DNA of 64,000 nucleotides from Colletotrichum lupini. Taxonomy: Eukaryota > Ascomycota > Sordariomycetes > Glomerellales > Glomerellaceae. The position numbers were made by a program, and so were the translations under genes. The stretch lies in assembly GCF_023278565.1 (NCBI RefSeq), contig NC_064672.1, positions 3,596,001 through 3,660,000 on the forward strand. Direction: 5' to 3'. A model generated the notes under the pieces. It was not told where the DNA came from. It did no database searches and worked only from the letters and a program-made list of their open reading frames with translations. Positions 37,466-48,483 of this stretch are shown here, one piece after another (the stretch's first letter is position 1; each line of letters opens with the position of its first letter).

Positions 37466-39147
37466 GGCGGCTAGGTGATGTCATGTCTATAGGTCCAAAG
37501 CCATGGAGAGTGAAGCAGTAGGGCTGGCGTACGTAAGTAGGCTATATCTCCGGTGCGAGAAGTGATCTCGGCCAGCTCACTCGATATTCAAAATGGCGTG
37601 TGTAAGAATGAACTCTTCACTTGAACAGAGATAGACAGAAATTTTCGACCATGCATTGAAGCGGGGTGTAGTCACAGGGAAAAACAAAGGGTACAGAATC
37701 CAAAAGGACTCCCCATCGTTCATCGGAAGTGGGGAGGCTGGAGTAAAGTAGTGTATGGGGCCCTGCCTGTCAGTTACTCAGTCAGTCACTCGGGATAGTT
37801 CCTCACCAGGGCGGAGACGGGGGCGGAGGTGGGAGCGGAGGAGTATCGATGTGCAAAATGTGTTGGTTGATTGCGTGCGGCGGCGTGGGCACATGCTGCC
37901 TGGCGTGCCTGCATAGCCCACCATCAGGTCTCCCACCCATGCATCCCGTCGTGCCCGTCTTCTCTTTACTGGGTGTTAGTGGCAGATGCGTGAGAAGATG
38001 ACCCCCTCTGAAATCTCTCCAAGTGTGTCAGTCAAGTCAGTGTTGGCGAATGCAGCAATGCGGATTCGCTAGAGGAGGGAAAAGAGCTGTGGGCGGAGTG
38101 GGAATACCCCAGCATCGAATGGTCATGAACCAACCCACTTGAGAAACGCCCAGAGGACTCGATAGAAACTAACCAACCAACCCCCCGCTACCGCTAGCCC
38201 GGCGTCAACCCGCTGGCAAGGGCGCCCTTTTGTTCCGCTGATGCGCCGCCGACACCGAGAAAACAGAAACAGTATGATCATCGCTGGGTGTCACCTGTAG
38301 ACTGATTAGGGAATTTGCCCCCCCCCCCCCGATATCGCAACCACACCATGTTCCCAGGTTTTGCCAGAGAAGGAAGGCACTGAGAAATGCGCCGGATGTC
38401 GTTTGCCGGGGGGCTGAACCAGCCCACTTTCTCGGCGCGGATCCACTCGCACAAACACCGACAGCGGCGGACCCGGCACCGATTCGGAGCAAATGGGGTT
38501 GGATGACTCGGGTAGATGCCAGAAACCCGTGTTTCTGGTTGCTCGTAAACTTTAAAGTTTAAGCCGTTCGAATGCATGTCGAAATATGCAAGCGGCTGAA
38601 CCTTGATGATTTTCGTATCGACTTTTCAGTACTGTCTCTGCTAAGCTGTAGATCGAAAGTCCAAAGCAATACAATTCCAAGAGGTGGTCTTATTCGACCA
38701 GACTTCGATGGCCTTATCAAATGACTTTCTCTCAACTCGGTCACAGCAATACATAGCATCTGTAAATAGATGATCCTACATGATCCGACTGAAAGCCCTT
38801 GATGCTTGGTCGTTAGACAAGATATCGGTCAACATGCATGGGTACCTGGCTCATATCTACCAGACTTCGGCTAGTCTCCGAAACTCAGTTGCTATCCCTA
38901 GGAGAGATCAACAGCCTTTCGCAGTAAGTCTTCCAAAAATTGATGAATGTCCATTTGACTATCGTGAATATGATGCTTTTTGACCCCTCCTAAGCCAGAT
39001 CCCCCTTGTAAGGATGATATCAAAGTCAATACCCCAAGACCACCATCCAACAAACGCCTAATGTTATGCCTCATCCCAAAAAAAGAAAGAAAAAAAAAAG
39101 AAGAGCCCGAATGGCCGTACTTTCCACCCGTATTACCCGAAGTTAAC
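37466..39147. other. Intergenic region; no gene recognised
   Basis: This lies between the transporter promoter and the 3' end of TAF13. It contains a mononucleotide C run near 38318-38331 and short open frames without recognisable content. Confidence 0.55.
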
Positions 39148-39756
39148 TCACTTCCCGTCCCCGTCCAATCTGACCCTTTTCGACGGTCGTCCCGCGACCT
39201 CACTTTCGGCATCAGCGTCGTCGTCGGCCTCGCCCAGCTCCTCCTCTTGCTTCACCGCCGCGTCCGCCGCACTCGAAGCCTCGCCCGTACCGTTGGCAGC
39301 CTTATCCTTCTTGCCGTGCTCCTGGTCCGCGGCGTCCTTCATGAGCACCGCCTCGTCGTCCTTTGTGAAAATCTTCTTGGCCGACTCGATCTCGCCCTTC
39401 TTCTCAAAGACCTCCTGGACCTTTCCGAGAAAGGCGTCGTTCTTGCGGAACGCGAATTCAAAGTCCTCGTATTTGACCTTCTGCCTTCCCGCGTAGTTGG
39501 CTGCGCGCGTCGCCTCGAAGGCCATGCCTTGGATGAACTCGGTTACGATCTCGTCGAGCACGCGAATCGTTTCGGGGAGCGGATTCCTTACGTCGCCGTG
39601 GGCGTATAGTAGTTGAGCCACTGCAGAATGCGAGCTTTATTAGTTTGATTTCCCGGCGACTGGTTTCGCTGAGTTCTACAGAGGCAGGAACATACGCTCG
39701 TTGTGGCTGAAGTTCATTTTGCCAACATTTTTGGCGGCGCGGGCGCGAGGCTCCAT
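39148..39756 (-). CDS. TAF13: TFIID subunit TAF13 (histone-fold), two exons
   Basis: Predicted exons are 39756-39696 and 39620-39148 with a 75-nt intron (GTATGT..CTGCAG), giving 177 residues. The N terminus MEPRARAAKNVGKMNFSHNE joins LAQLLYAHGDVRNPLPETI, the start of the TFIID-18kDa/TAF13 histone fold, which ends near VKYEDFEFAFRKND (about residues 18-80). TAF13 pairs with TAF11 within TFIID and contacts TBP, supporting RNA polymerase II initiation in the nucleus. The C-terminal half is acidic, Ala- and Glu-rich and probably disordered, ending in the basic SKRVRLDGDGK. It diverges from the Kish gene, whose start is 533 bp away. Confidence 0.93.
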
Positions 39757-39915
39757 GATGGACAGGTAATTCCTGATTATCCGATCGTGAAGGGCAAGAT
39801 GTTTCTGATTTTCGTTGTATTCGCTCTGGACGGATTCGAAAGGGCTCTTTCGTGATGCGCGTAGGTTCAGTGTTCGGATTGCTAGGGTAGAGTCGTCGTG
39901 GAGAGGCTGAGAGTT

Positions 39916-39939
39916 AGGTAGGTAGGTAGGTAGGTAGGT
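39916..39939. repeat. (AGGT)6 microsatellite in the TAF13-Kish divergent promoter
   Basis: A run of TAGG/AGGT units of about 24 bp located between the divergent start codons of TAF13 and the Kish gene. Confidence 0.85.
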
Positions 39940-40288
39940 GCTTGGGATTGAGTGACAGACTCCACGGCACAGAACAGAAGGCACCTCAGCTTGCAGGGTT
40001 GCGATAAGATAAGGCACCTTCCTGAGCCTCAGGTTCTGGGCCTTGTCCAGCACCCCTGCTGGCTGTGGGGGTGGCGCTCCGACATCCAAACGTGGCTGAT
40101 GCAGAGCTCCAAGCTCAGGCCACATGTGGCACAAACTCTCCAGGCCACCTTGTCCACCGAGGAGAGGCTGAAGACAACTGCACCCCTAGGCCACCTGTAT
40201 CGCGACCGTCAAGCTAGGTTGTCCATATACGCAAAATTCCCCGTTCAAGCCGCCAACTCACTCTCAACGAGGGACTAAACTTGCAAAT

Positions 40289-40677
40289 ATGGTATTTCAA
40301 GCTCCGCGATCATGCTCAGTATACCATGGTCGTACTAACCCAGACACAGACCGCCCTATTCAACTTCCAGTCGCTCCTCCTCGTCATTCTCCTTCTCATT
40401 TGCACATGCGCATACGCGCACCAGCTCATGCCCGCCATCATGGACCGGAACAAGGACGGGTAGGATCACAATGGCACGCACACGTGTAGGAACATGTTTT
40501 CTAACATGTTTCGACAGTATCATGGGCATATTTTGGAAATTCGCAAGAGTAGGCGAACGGTTAAGTCCATACATCAGCTTATGCTGTGTCGTCATGGCGG
40601 CAAGTCTTTCCCTCCCCCAACTACTTCCCTCTGCGATTCTAACTGGGTAACGATAGGTCTCCATGCTCATCAACTAA
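40289..40677 (+). CDS. KSH1: Kish/TMEM167-family small membrane protein, four exons including an ATG-only exon
   Basis: The joined exons 40289-40291, 40350-40459, 40518-40599 and 40657-40677 encode 71 residues, the normal length for this family. Exon 2 begins [22 protein letters not shown], the diagnostic Kish N terminus and membrane segment, followed by MDRNKDG. Exon 3 gives [18 protein letters not shown] and the second hydrophobic segment. The start codon stands alone before a 58-nt GTATTT..ACACAG intron with an ACTAAC branch. The third intron (40600-40656) begins GCAAGT instead of GT and has a CTAAC branch and an AG end; using it gives the expected short tail VSMLIN. Family members are early secretory pathway (Golgi) proteins needed for constitutive secretion. 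The gene is too short and fragmented for simple frame scanning. Confidence 0.88.
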
Positions 40678-40960
40678 ACACTCAACCCCTCCTTGTATGA
40701 ATGCGCGCGAGCGGAACCCCTCTCGATGGGGGTACGAAAAGACTTGTTAAATGGTTTGGAGTTGGTCTGGGAAATGAAACATTGCTTTGTTAGATGGATG
40801 CCAGCGCCAGGCGTAAGAAAGAGGATATGGCTATGGTCAATGAGACCCGCATAACGATATCAGTAGTATATGGGTACTGTCCGGCGACAGTAGAAATAAT
40901 GCAAGAAATTCCGCCCCGTCGACGGCAACTGCGGTTCCGACACTGGCGTTGATCTAGACG

Positions 40961-41224
40961 TCATGTACATTCGTAGGCTGTGCCACGCATGACTTTCAGA
41001 GTATTAAAACCGACGGTTTGTCTCTGACTACAGGCTTCGAAGCAGCCCAGTGCCTTCTCGTACGCTTTCAACGGTCCCTCGTCGCCCAGTAGGCGACTTC
41101 TCTCGGTCCTGATCTCGAAAGTCGTCGAGGTTCGTAAGCTTTGCATCTGAGATGTAAGATTTGTAGCAGCAACAAAAATTGAGTCATATTCCGGAGAAAC
41201 GACCATAGATAAGCTCTTCGTCAA
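40961..41224 (-). pseudogene. Possible fragment of a fungal NACHT/ankyrin-type N-terminal (Fungal_N-like) domain
   Basis: An isolated minus-strand frame of 87 codons. Its LLGDEGPLKAYEKALGCFEA segment resembles the conserved part of the N-terminal helical domain that many fungal NACHT, ankyrin and HET-related proteins carry (typically GPLxxCEKALxxLE). Upstream sequence in that strand does not continue the frame and no downstream NACHT or ankyrin sequence follows, so at best it is a relic. The similarity is from memory and short; chance cannot be excluded. Confidence 0.3.
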
Positions 41225-43987
41225 CTACTCGTCGATATATCTTAGTATCGAGAACATAAAGTCTCTGGATAAGAAGCACTTGGATATGAAGTAATAAAAC
41301 ATACATCTTTGCTACCAATCTGTACGGACTTCAATCTTGAAGTCTGTTTCATGTAATCCTGGCCACGTAAGTAGGCAGAAAAGCTTACCCGTCGCGATAT
41401 CTCCGTACGTAATTACTCTTTAGTGGTTTGTAGCCTTAATCTGTTCATGATATCGTCTCAAGTTGAAGTTAATTAAATTCATCTACCGTCGCATATTTTC
41501 CGAAGCGCCACGGCTGCCTGAGAATAACCTATCGAGACTGAACCAGCCGTATCCGCGGCATTAATACTGGTGTCTATCTTGTCCTGTCTGTCCTAATCTT
41601 TGGTATCCTTGTCTTCGAATCGCACGCGTCGCCTGCCACCTCGCCTCATACTACTTTGATCGAACCTTGGTTGGAGCAGCAAGCAACCTCAAAGACAAAA
41701 ATAGTCAAGGCGATGGGAACACCATCAGACAATGTCTTTCCAATGGAACAGAGCACCATGCCCGCGACTAATGTCTTGCTATCGATACATACATTAACCT
41801 GCTGGCATCAGATCAGAGAGCAGTGCTAACCAAATCGACGTCATGAAGTAGACAACTTATTGGATCATACGCCAAAAAAAAAAAAAAAAGGAACACGGGG
41901 CGGAAGTCGACACACGTAAAAGAGAGTTCATCTGTATCTCCAGGGAAGAATGGCACCAAAAAGTACAAGGCAATTTTTCTCTTCTCCGGAGAAAGCTCAA
42001 GTCACCAGAGCAGGAAACCGTGTTGGCTCCAGTACCCCACGTGCCAACATAGATAGACTGCGTGAACGTTCGAGAGATGGCCAGAACAACTGGCATATCA
42101 AAGTAATAGAATAGTAGCCGACAAGATAGCCTGGTGACAGGTCTCGAAGGCAATATTCGTACGTCTTTTTTCTGTCTTCAGTCCCTTCCAGCAACGAGCA
42201 ACCGGTTAGGAAAGAAACCGAAAACCGTCGATAGGGGCCTTGTGGATTTGTACGGTTAGACGCCACACGCGCAATATCACGAAAAGTCCCTCCAAACCAC
42301 GCATTGCAGCTTTGATCAGCAGTTCGATATGACTGGGCCCGCTGTTGGAGGATCTTGGAGTGAACCAGCATTTCCCGACTCGGAATCTACTCTACGTGGC
42401 TCTGTGATACTCACTACATTGTACCGCGATTGGAACGTCAGGCTCTGAATCATTCACCGATACGCATGAGATGAAAGTAGGGCTAGAAGACATATAGATA
42501 ACCTCGACTTCAGGGTGAACTCTGTCGCCGCGTCTCGTGAATACAAAAGAAAGGGCAAATAGCAAAAAGACACGAGTGAGTGTGGTGGGGGTCGTGACAC
42601 ATTGACTGAACCGCTGTCCAGAACAAGTCCACAACCACAACTCTTCTTGGCCTCCGGTAACGCGGAATGGTTGACCTTTCCGGAACTGAACAGAATAGTC
42701 GTCAGTCGAGTAAGGGAAAGCTGTCGGGAAGTGTGAATGGTCAACAGGCCCTCGTTGTACGGCCGCGCTACCTTGCTGAAGAACGAAGGCTCCCTTTCTG
42801 CTTCTGTCATTCATCGTGACCTTTAATCGTCTTCTTTCCTCTTCAGTGCTTCAGACATTCAGCTGATTCCGTTTACTTCGACTGAGAGTGTATCTGCTAA
42901 GGTCAGCTTCGATTCCTAAATAACGTATTTTATATTGGCAAAATATCTATCAATCGTCACAATCTCCCTTAAACTAGAGACCATGAGTGATCCGTGGCAG
43001 ATTTCTAATAAAGCCTCTTGAATGAGCACTCAACATGTGGCATTCAAGGAAGGGCAAACAGGACATAGACAAGACGACCAATCAATACAATTTGAGAATA
43101 TATCTATTCTTCCATAATCACCAAAGCATGACATGGAACACATACTAACATTAGAGAATCTGCTAAAAGAGGTAGACTTACCAGCCGAACCCCATCATTG
43201 CAAACCCGACGTACCGCAACCACCGTACCAGCCCCGACTGACGTCTGGAATGTACTCCATAACCACGTATGACCTAAAATCACAAACACCACCAAAACCC
43301 CGTCAAAAACTTCCAAAGGAAAAGGATACATACATGGGAAACATACATCCACGTCCCGGATCGATATGCAAGCAAAACTCACCGATTGGCTATCACCCGG
43401 CATCCGCATGTGATTGTGATTGTGGCTGCCTCAAGACCGGTCCAGCGTTATCTTTCTTTTCTTCTTGTACAACAACAATGGCACTTGCTTGCTTTATGCG
43501 GATACAACTTTGCAGCGGACACAGCCGACAGACAAACAATCCACAATCTAGCATGCCAATCACATAACACAATCCATGATAGAACGAGCAAAAGAGGTGG
43601 AGCAAAATGTGAATGGCGAAATGTTACTCTTTGTTTTCTGTCTCAGCAATGCCAAAAGTGCGCTATGTATCTGGATGTGACCACCTCCCCAATGCAACGC
43701 CGAACCAAGTAATCCATTGCGGCAAGAGCGCTCGCGAGCTTGACGCTTTGATACCCCCAAACACCGTCTAAAAGGTTCCGTAACCCCCACCATAGCCAAA
43801 TAGAGTCTTGTGAAAAATAGCCGCAATATCAAAATTAAAAAACTGTAAAAAGGGGTATTGTTGTTCGGCCAGACATAATAGAGAAACCCTATGCTAGGGC
43901 CAGGGCGTGTCGGGTCGCTCGTCTTTCTTTTGAGACCAGCATCCCTTGATTAAATGGAGTTGTGTTGGGAGATGAAGGCTGAATGCC
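41225..43987. other. Intergenic region; no gene called
   Basis: This is 2.8 kb without a recognised family. Minus-strand frames at 42392-42814 (140 codons) and 41997-42371 (124 codons) begin with plausible starts but match nothing I know. At about 43400-43160 the minus strand shows good splice donors and an acceptor (see findings), possibly an untranslated or very small transcript. A poly(A) run lies at 41875-41889. Confidence 0.45.
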
Positions 43988-45994
43988 TCAGAACTGGTTC
44001 ATTTCCATCAAGCTGTCGGCCTGCTCTTCTTCAGTGTATGCAAGGCCGGCGAAAACTCTCCAGTGGAGGATACCAAGGTGTGCCAGCCGAGTCGCCATAT
44101 CCTCGATTCCGCCGTCATCCCGGTTCTCACGGTTGCCGTCGGAGACCGAGCCCTCACGGTCGGGACTGCCGATGGATCGTCCTGAGCCTTGGGCACGGCC
44201 GCCAGTGGCAACGGTGAAAAGACCGACCCCAGTCAGCCCGCGAAACTCGCGCACGCGCTTCTGGAGCTCCATCAGAAGCCTGTGGTGGAAGTGCGCCTCG
44301 ACCTCTTGGAACAAGGGGCTGTTGATGTCGCAAACGTGGGAAGCGAGCTTCGACTCGAAGACCGGTAGCATGTCGGCGGGTGCGTTGGTGAATCGGAAGA
44401 TTTGAAGGGCCAGCGAGGGAGCAATGGCCTCCCAGCGAGATTCGTGCCTACGCGGCGGCGGCGAGGTGTGGAGCAGCGCGACCAAGGAGTTGTAGACATC
44501 TCTAGCCTTGGCAAGAGATTCTGTGGGATCGGAGGTAGGTTGAGGCGGTAGGATGAGAGAAGATCGGGGCGATGAAGTGGCAGAGTCGCCGGAGCTAAAG
44601 GCGAGACTCGACGGCCGCGAGGGCGGAGTGTTGAAGTTGAAGTCGGGAGTCATGGAAAGAGGGCGGCTGCGAGGCTCGTCGTCGAACTGTGAGAAGGAGC
44701 TGGCGAAGAGAGGGGCGTTCAATCGGCCTACTCTCTCGAGGTCGTCGTACATACGCATGCAGACCTCCAAGTTGATGGCGTCCAACATATCCGCCCGGAG
44801 CTTGCCGAATCTCTCTTCGTCAAAGATGAAGGTGTTGGGCAACGCCTTTTCGGATACCGAGGGCAAGACCAGGCGAGAGATGGCTTCAAAGAAGACAGAC
44901 ATCTCCCCAAAGGAATGAGCTGCGATGGGAGACACAGAAGCAGCATATCTCTGCTCAGCATCCCTATACCAGGCATTTGCTTGAGTGACGTCCAGCTTGC
45001 TCCCCTGAATCTTTTTCTCGAAGAACTTGCGCTCAAATGGAATGGTTCCCTCAATAAGGATCGGGCGAAGGCAGCGAATCTGATGATTGGCAACGTCGAG
45101 CTTCATAGCCTCCAAAACACTGAGCAGACTTTTCATGCCCTTGACAAGCTCATCCACGTTGTTGGTCCGGTTTCCGTTGCTCAACTGTGTGTACATCTGG
45201 TCCACCCACTCGTCACGCATCGGAGCGCAGTGGGATTTGAGAACTCGAGATAGCCACAGAGCAAGCTTTTCCAAGTCTGCGATTCCCCTGTAGAACTGCT
45301 GCATCAGCAAATCGACATTGAGGCCCTCATCCAAGTAAACTCTGTCTCTTTGGGGCACCAAAGTCTGAATGATTTCCTTAACCGCCTTCAACAAAGATGG
45401 CAAGCACCAGTCATCATCCTGACCGTGTGCAGAGAAGAAGGACTCTGGTTCGCTCACGAACTGGATGAGCTGCTCCTGAAGGGTGTTCCAGAAAAGGTCC
45501 GCCTTGTGTTGTTTCCTCTTGCCCTTGTCGCCGTCCAGATTAGGGCGGAAGTGCAACTCGGGGTCAAAGTTGATGTCATGACGCAACTTTGGGTTGTGCA
45601 TAATTTTGCAGACATCCAGCTCGCTTAGGGTCACCTTGGTCACAGGGGGCTCAATCGGCCGAGAGATCCGGGGAGCAGAAGCCTTGACCTCCGGCACAGT
45701 CCCGAAGTAGCTGTCTGTAGGCACATTTGGCGTTGATACAGTTGAACTGTTGGATGATGCTCTGGCCATGAGAGGTGCTGTTGTGGGTGTTGATGTGTTC
45801 GAGGGTGGGTTGAAGCCTCTGGGAGAGACTTGTGACGATTGCTTGAACTGGGGTTTCGCCTCCTCTTGTTGCGTCTGCTTTCCGGTCTGCGGCTCAGACT
45901 CCTGAATGGGCTCGTTCTCGCCGTTGCGAGTCGAAGTCGACATGTGGCGACGGTTGCTTTCTATGCCGCCACCGGCTCCCTGATCACCCGCCAT
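43988..45994 (-). CDS. SOK1: Sok1/TCP11-family protein
   Basis: A single-exon 668-residue protein. After a Ser/Thr/Gln-rich disordered N terminus (residues 1-110) comes the TCP11/Sok1 helical domain, recognisable from LSELDVCKIMHNPKLRHDI (about 120-140) through RDRVYLDEGLNVDLLMQQ, EWVDQMYTQL, and the IRCLRPILIEGTIPFERKFF segment to KARDVYNSLVALL, and ending near residue 620. Yeast Sok1 is a high-copy suppressor of cAMP-dependent kinase loss; TCP11 members are linked to PKA signalling, so a role in cAMP-linked growth control is a reasonable inference. A Pro/Ser-rich insertion with SSGDSATSSPRSS splits the domain. The upstream minus strand (46029-47006) is open for 325 codons and has internal donor and acceptor sites, fitting a long spliced leader. 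The ATG of MSTSTRNG is an alternative start. Confidence 0.88.
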   Translation of the reverse strand: MAGDQGAGGGIESNRRHMSTSTRNGENEPIQESEPQTGKQTQQEEAKPQFKQSSQVSPRGFNPPSNTSTPTTAPLMARASSNSSTVSTPNVPTDSYFGTVPEVKASAPRISRPIEPPVTKVTLSELDVCKIMHNPKLRHDINFDPELHFRPNLDGDKGKRKQHKADLFWNTLQEQLIQFVSEPESFFSAHGQDDDWCLPSLLKAVKEIIQTLVPQRDRVYLDEGLNVDLLMQQFYRGIADLEKLALWLSRVLKSHCAPMRDEWVDQMYTQLSNGNRTNNVDELVKGMKSLLSVLEAMKLDVANHQIRCLRPILIEGTIPFERKFFEKKIQGSKLDVTQANAWYRDAEQRYAASVSPIAAHSFGEMSVFFEAISRLVLPSVSEKALPNTFIFDEERFGKLRADMLDAINLEVCMRMYDDLERVGRLNAPLFASSFSQFDDEPRSRPLSMTPDFNFNTPPSRPSSLAFSSGDSATSSPRSSLILPPQPTSDPTESLAKARDVYNSLVALLHTSPPPRRHESRWEAIAPSLALQIFRFTNAPADMLPVFESKLASHVCDINSPLFQEVEAHFHHRLLMELQKRVREFRGLTGVGLFTVATGGRAQGSGRSIGSPDREGSVSDGNRENRDDGGIEDMATRLAHLGILHWRVFAGLAYTEEEQADSLMEMNQF

Positions 45995-47783
45995 CTTCGA
46001 GATTCTCGTTCTGTCGATTTAACGTACGTTATACGTTCTGCTCGACTGATCTCCAAGTCGTCGGAAATCGCGCTTTCAGTAAATACTGGTCAGAAACCAA
46101 ATCTAGATGCTCCAATATTACACGCTGGAACTCGACGTTGGAGTAAGTTGCGAAGCCTAAGTAACCAAAGCAGGTTGAAACGTTCTTGTGTGGCTGGTGT
46201 TCCCCGAGGAAGCAAGTTAGCAAGAGTATATCTAGTCGAAGGGCCGCAAACAAGCATCGGTAGTTTTGTGAGACGAAGAGGGTCTCGTGAGCGACACACA
46301 CGCGGGCGAATGCAGGTGTTGGTTCCCGGAGTCCTGTGTAATGGGCCAGGGAGTTCCAAAGGGAGGGGGGAAGGACGCCCGCGAGTTTGCAGCCATCTGT
46401 GGCCGGGTGAGCCGAGTAGGCTTGTTGTAACTTACCGAATGTGACAAAATACTGCAGCAAAAACAGTAGTAGCTGGGCGGGGGGCGGGATGCAGCAGGAG
46501 TTGCAGTCGTCGAGTACGAGAATCAGCGGTGGACGTATCGGCCGAGGGATGTTTGCCCAGGCAGAGGAGCGCAGCGCAGCAGAAAGGAGCGACTGGACCA
46601 CAGAAGGAGTCCGTTGTGGGAGGAGTGTGCTTGCTGCAGAGGCACGGCTGAGAAGCAAACAAGCGGCCAAGTCACTTCTTGAGATGTCGTTGGTTGGATC
46701 TGACGGGAACTCAGAGCCCGAGGATGTGGTCGAGTGGGTGTACAGTGTATATCGGCTGTTGGTCGGGTATTGTTGGCGAGGTAAGAATGCCGCAGTAGTC
46801 GGAGGTTGTAAGAGTGAGGATTCGTGAGGAGGGAAAGGGTAAAAGTCTATTGGAGGGCGAGCGAGGGCGGCGAGGTGGTTGTTTAAGAAGGTAGGAGCAG
46901 GAGCAGGAAGCAGCAGCAGCGACGGAGATTGCTCAGGGGGTGTGGGATATCCAGAGGCAATGAGGGACTGGTCTGGAGTGAGTGTGTGAAAGAGCGCAAG
47001 AAGCAAGCCAGAGAGGATATCCGTCTGTTAATTACAAATTGGGGGAGGAAATTGCAAACGGAGAAGGAAGGAAGAAGAAGAGAACGAGTACGTCTTTCAA
47101 ATGTGCAGGGACGTGGGAAAGAGGCAAGAGAAATACGGTCGGTAAGTACGGTCAGGTCAGGCCCCAGCCCAGCCCAGGTCAGGTCAGGTCAGTGCAGTAC
47201 GGAGTATGCGGCCGGGGAAGGGATGAGAAGGGAAAAAAAAAAAGGAGTACGGCGAGTGTGAGCGAGAGTCGTAACAGAGCGCAAGGAGGACTGGAGCATG
47301 TTAAAGCCAAACAATAATATTAAGACGGTAAGGTATGGGAGGGTAGGAACAGATCAGGTACAGATACCGGGTCAAGGTACGTACATCCTACATAGAGTCG
47401 CAGTGCAGAGAGTATGTACCTGAACGTGGAAGAAGACGAGGCAAAAGGCGTGGCATGGAGGTAAGATGGGTACGGAGTACGGAGTACATGCATCCAATGA
47501 GTACCTTACGGAGTAGTGTATGTGTGAGAGAGCCGTAGCGTCCATCGAGGAGAAAGGGCCCAGGGAGGTCACTAGTCATCCGTCGAATGGTGGACAGGTA
47601 CTTTGGACTTGGCTTCCATATCCTGACCCTACATTGCTCTACTGCATAGTAGCGTACAGAGGGTGTTGGCACACTAAACCGGACGGTGAAGGCCCCCCCT
47701 TTGCCTCCCAGTTTCTGTGAAGGGGCCACCTCAGAAAGGGGGGAGGGGATGGGCCTCGAGGTAAGTAAGGTAGTGAGGCAGGG
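45995..47783. other. Upstream region of the Sok1-family gene; low-complexity, no gene called
   Basis: The minus strand is open from 47006 to 46029 but Pro/Ser/Leu-rich without motifs; a GTAAGT donor and CACAG acceptor lie near 46437 and 46397. Beyond 47000 the sequence is made of AGGTC and TACGGAGTA-type repeats (47198-47206, 47471-47487, 47507-47515). Confidence 0.45.
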
Positions 47784-47792
47784 CAAGGTACT
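47784..47792. repeat. Left 9-bp target-site duplication (CAAGGTACT) of the TIR element
   Basis: The nine bases directly before the left terminal inverted repeat are repeated exactly after the right one at 48475-48483. Confidence 0.8.
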
Positions 47793-48474
47793 GTGAACAC
47801 AGGTAAACTGACCTGTGGCCCCCCCGGTTACCTGACCTGACCAAGGAAAAGGGACGTGACCTGAGCGCTCTTTTGATTGGTCCGTGAAGAAAAAGTGGGT
47901 CCAGCTGACATAATTCTAAACTAATCTTAAACTAGTTCGGAACTAATTTAGAATTAATTTAGAATTAATTTTAAATTATAATTTAAATATAATAAAATAT
48001 ACTTATTCTAATATAAAAAAATATTTTTATAAATATATTATACTTATTAAAGTACTTAATAATTAATTTAAATAGAAGAATTTAAGTTTTTAATTTTTAA
48101 AATTATATTTTAAATAGCTTTAAAGTTTATTTAGAATTAGTTTAGAATTAGTTTAGAAATAATTCTAAATTAATTTCTTATTAGTTTTAATATTTAATAA
48201 TAGTTTTATATTTTAATTTTAGTTTTTATAATATTATTTTTCCTTAAAATACTAAGAAATATATATTTATAAATAATTTAATTAAAAATAAAGTTTTAAT
48301 ATTAAGAATTATTTATATTATACTAATTAAGTATAAAACTAATTTAGAATCGATTTTTAATCGATTCCGGATTACTTCTAGATCACCTACGGAGTGGCAC
48401 GGGCCACACTCACGTGAAAATGTGGGGTGGTCAGCTAACACCCCCCCCCCACAGGTCAGTTTACCTGTGTTCAC
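47793..48474. mobile_element. 682-bp non-autonomous DNA transposon with 26-bp perfect terminal inverted repeats
   Basis: The left end begins GTGAACACAGGTAAACTGAC; the right end is its exact reverse complement. The perfect match is 26 bp (47793-47818 and 48449-48474), after which each side runs into C-rich sequence. It is bordered by a 9-bp direct repeat, CAAGGTACT, the duplication length usual for Mutator-like elements. The interior (about 47915-48365) is extremely AT-rich, almost free of CA and TG, and built of TTTAGAATTAATT-like units, indicating RIP of a multi-copy element. It has no coding capacity. The Mutator assignment rests on the duplication length only; no transposase is present. 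Confidence 0.82.
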
Positions 48475-48483
48475 CAAGGTACT
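48475..48483. repeat. Right 9-bp target-site duplication (CAAGGTACT) of the TIR element
   Basis: Exact copy of 47784-47792. It overlaps a TACTCCGTA motif, so the target was one of the frequent TACGGAGTA-type sequences. Confidence 0.8.

Noticed and set aside
42392..42814. 140-codon minus-strand frame with a real ATG
   Set aside because: An overlapping frame of equal quality exists, with no family match, signal peptide or splice support.
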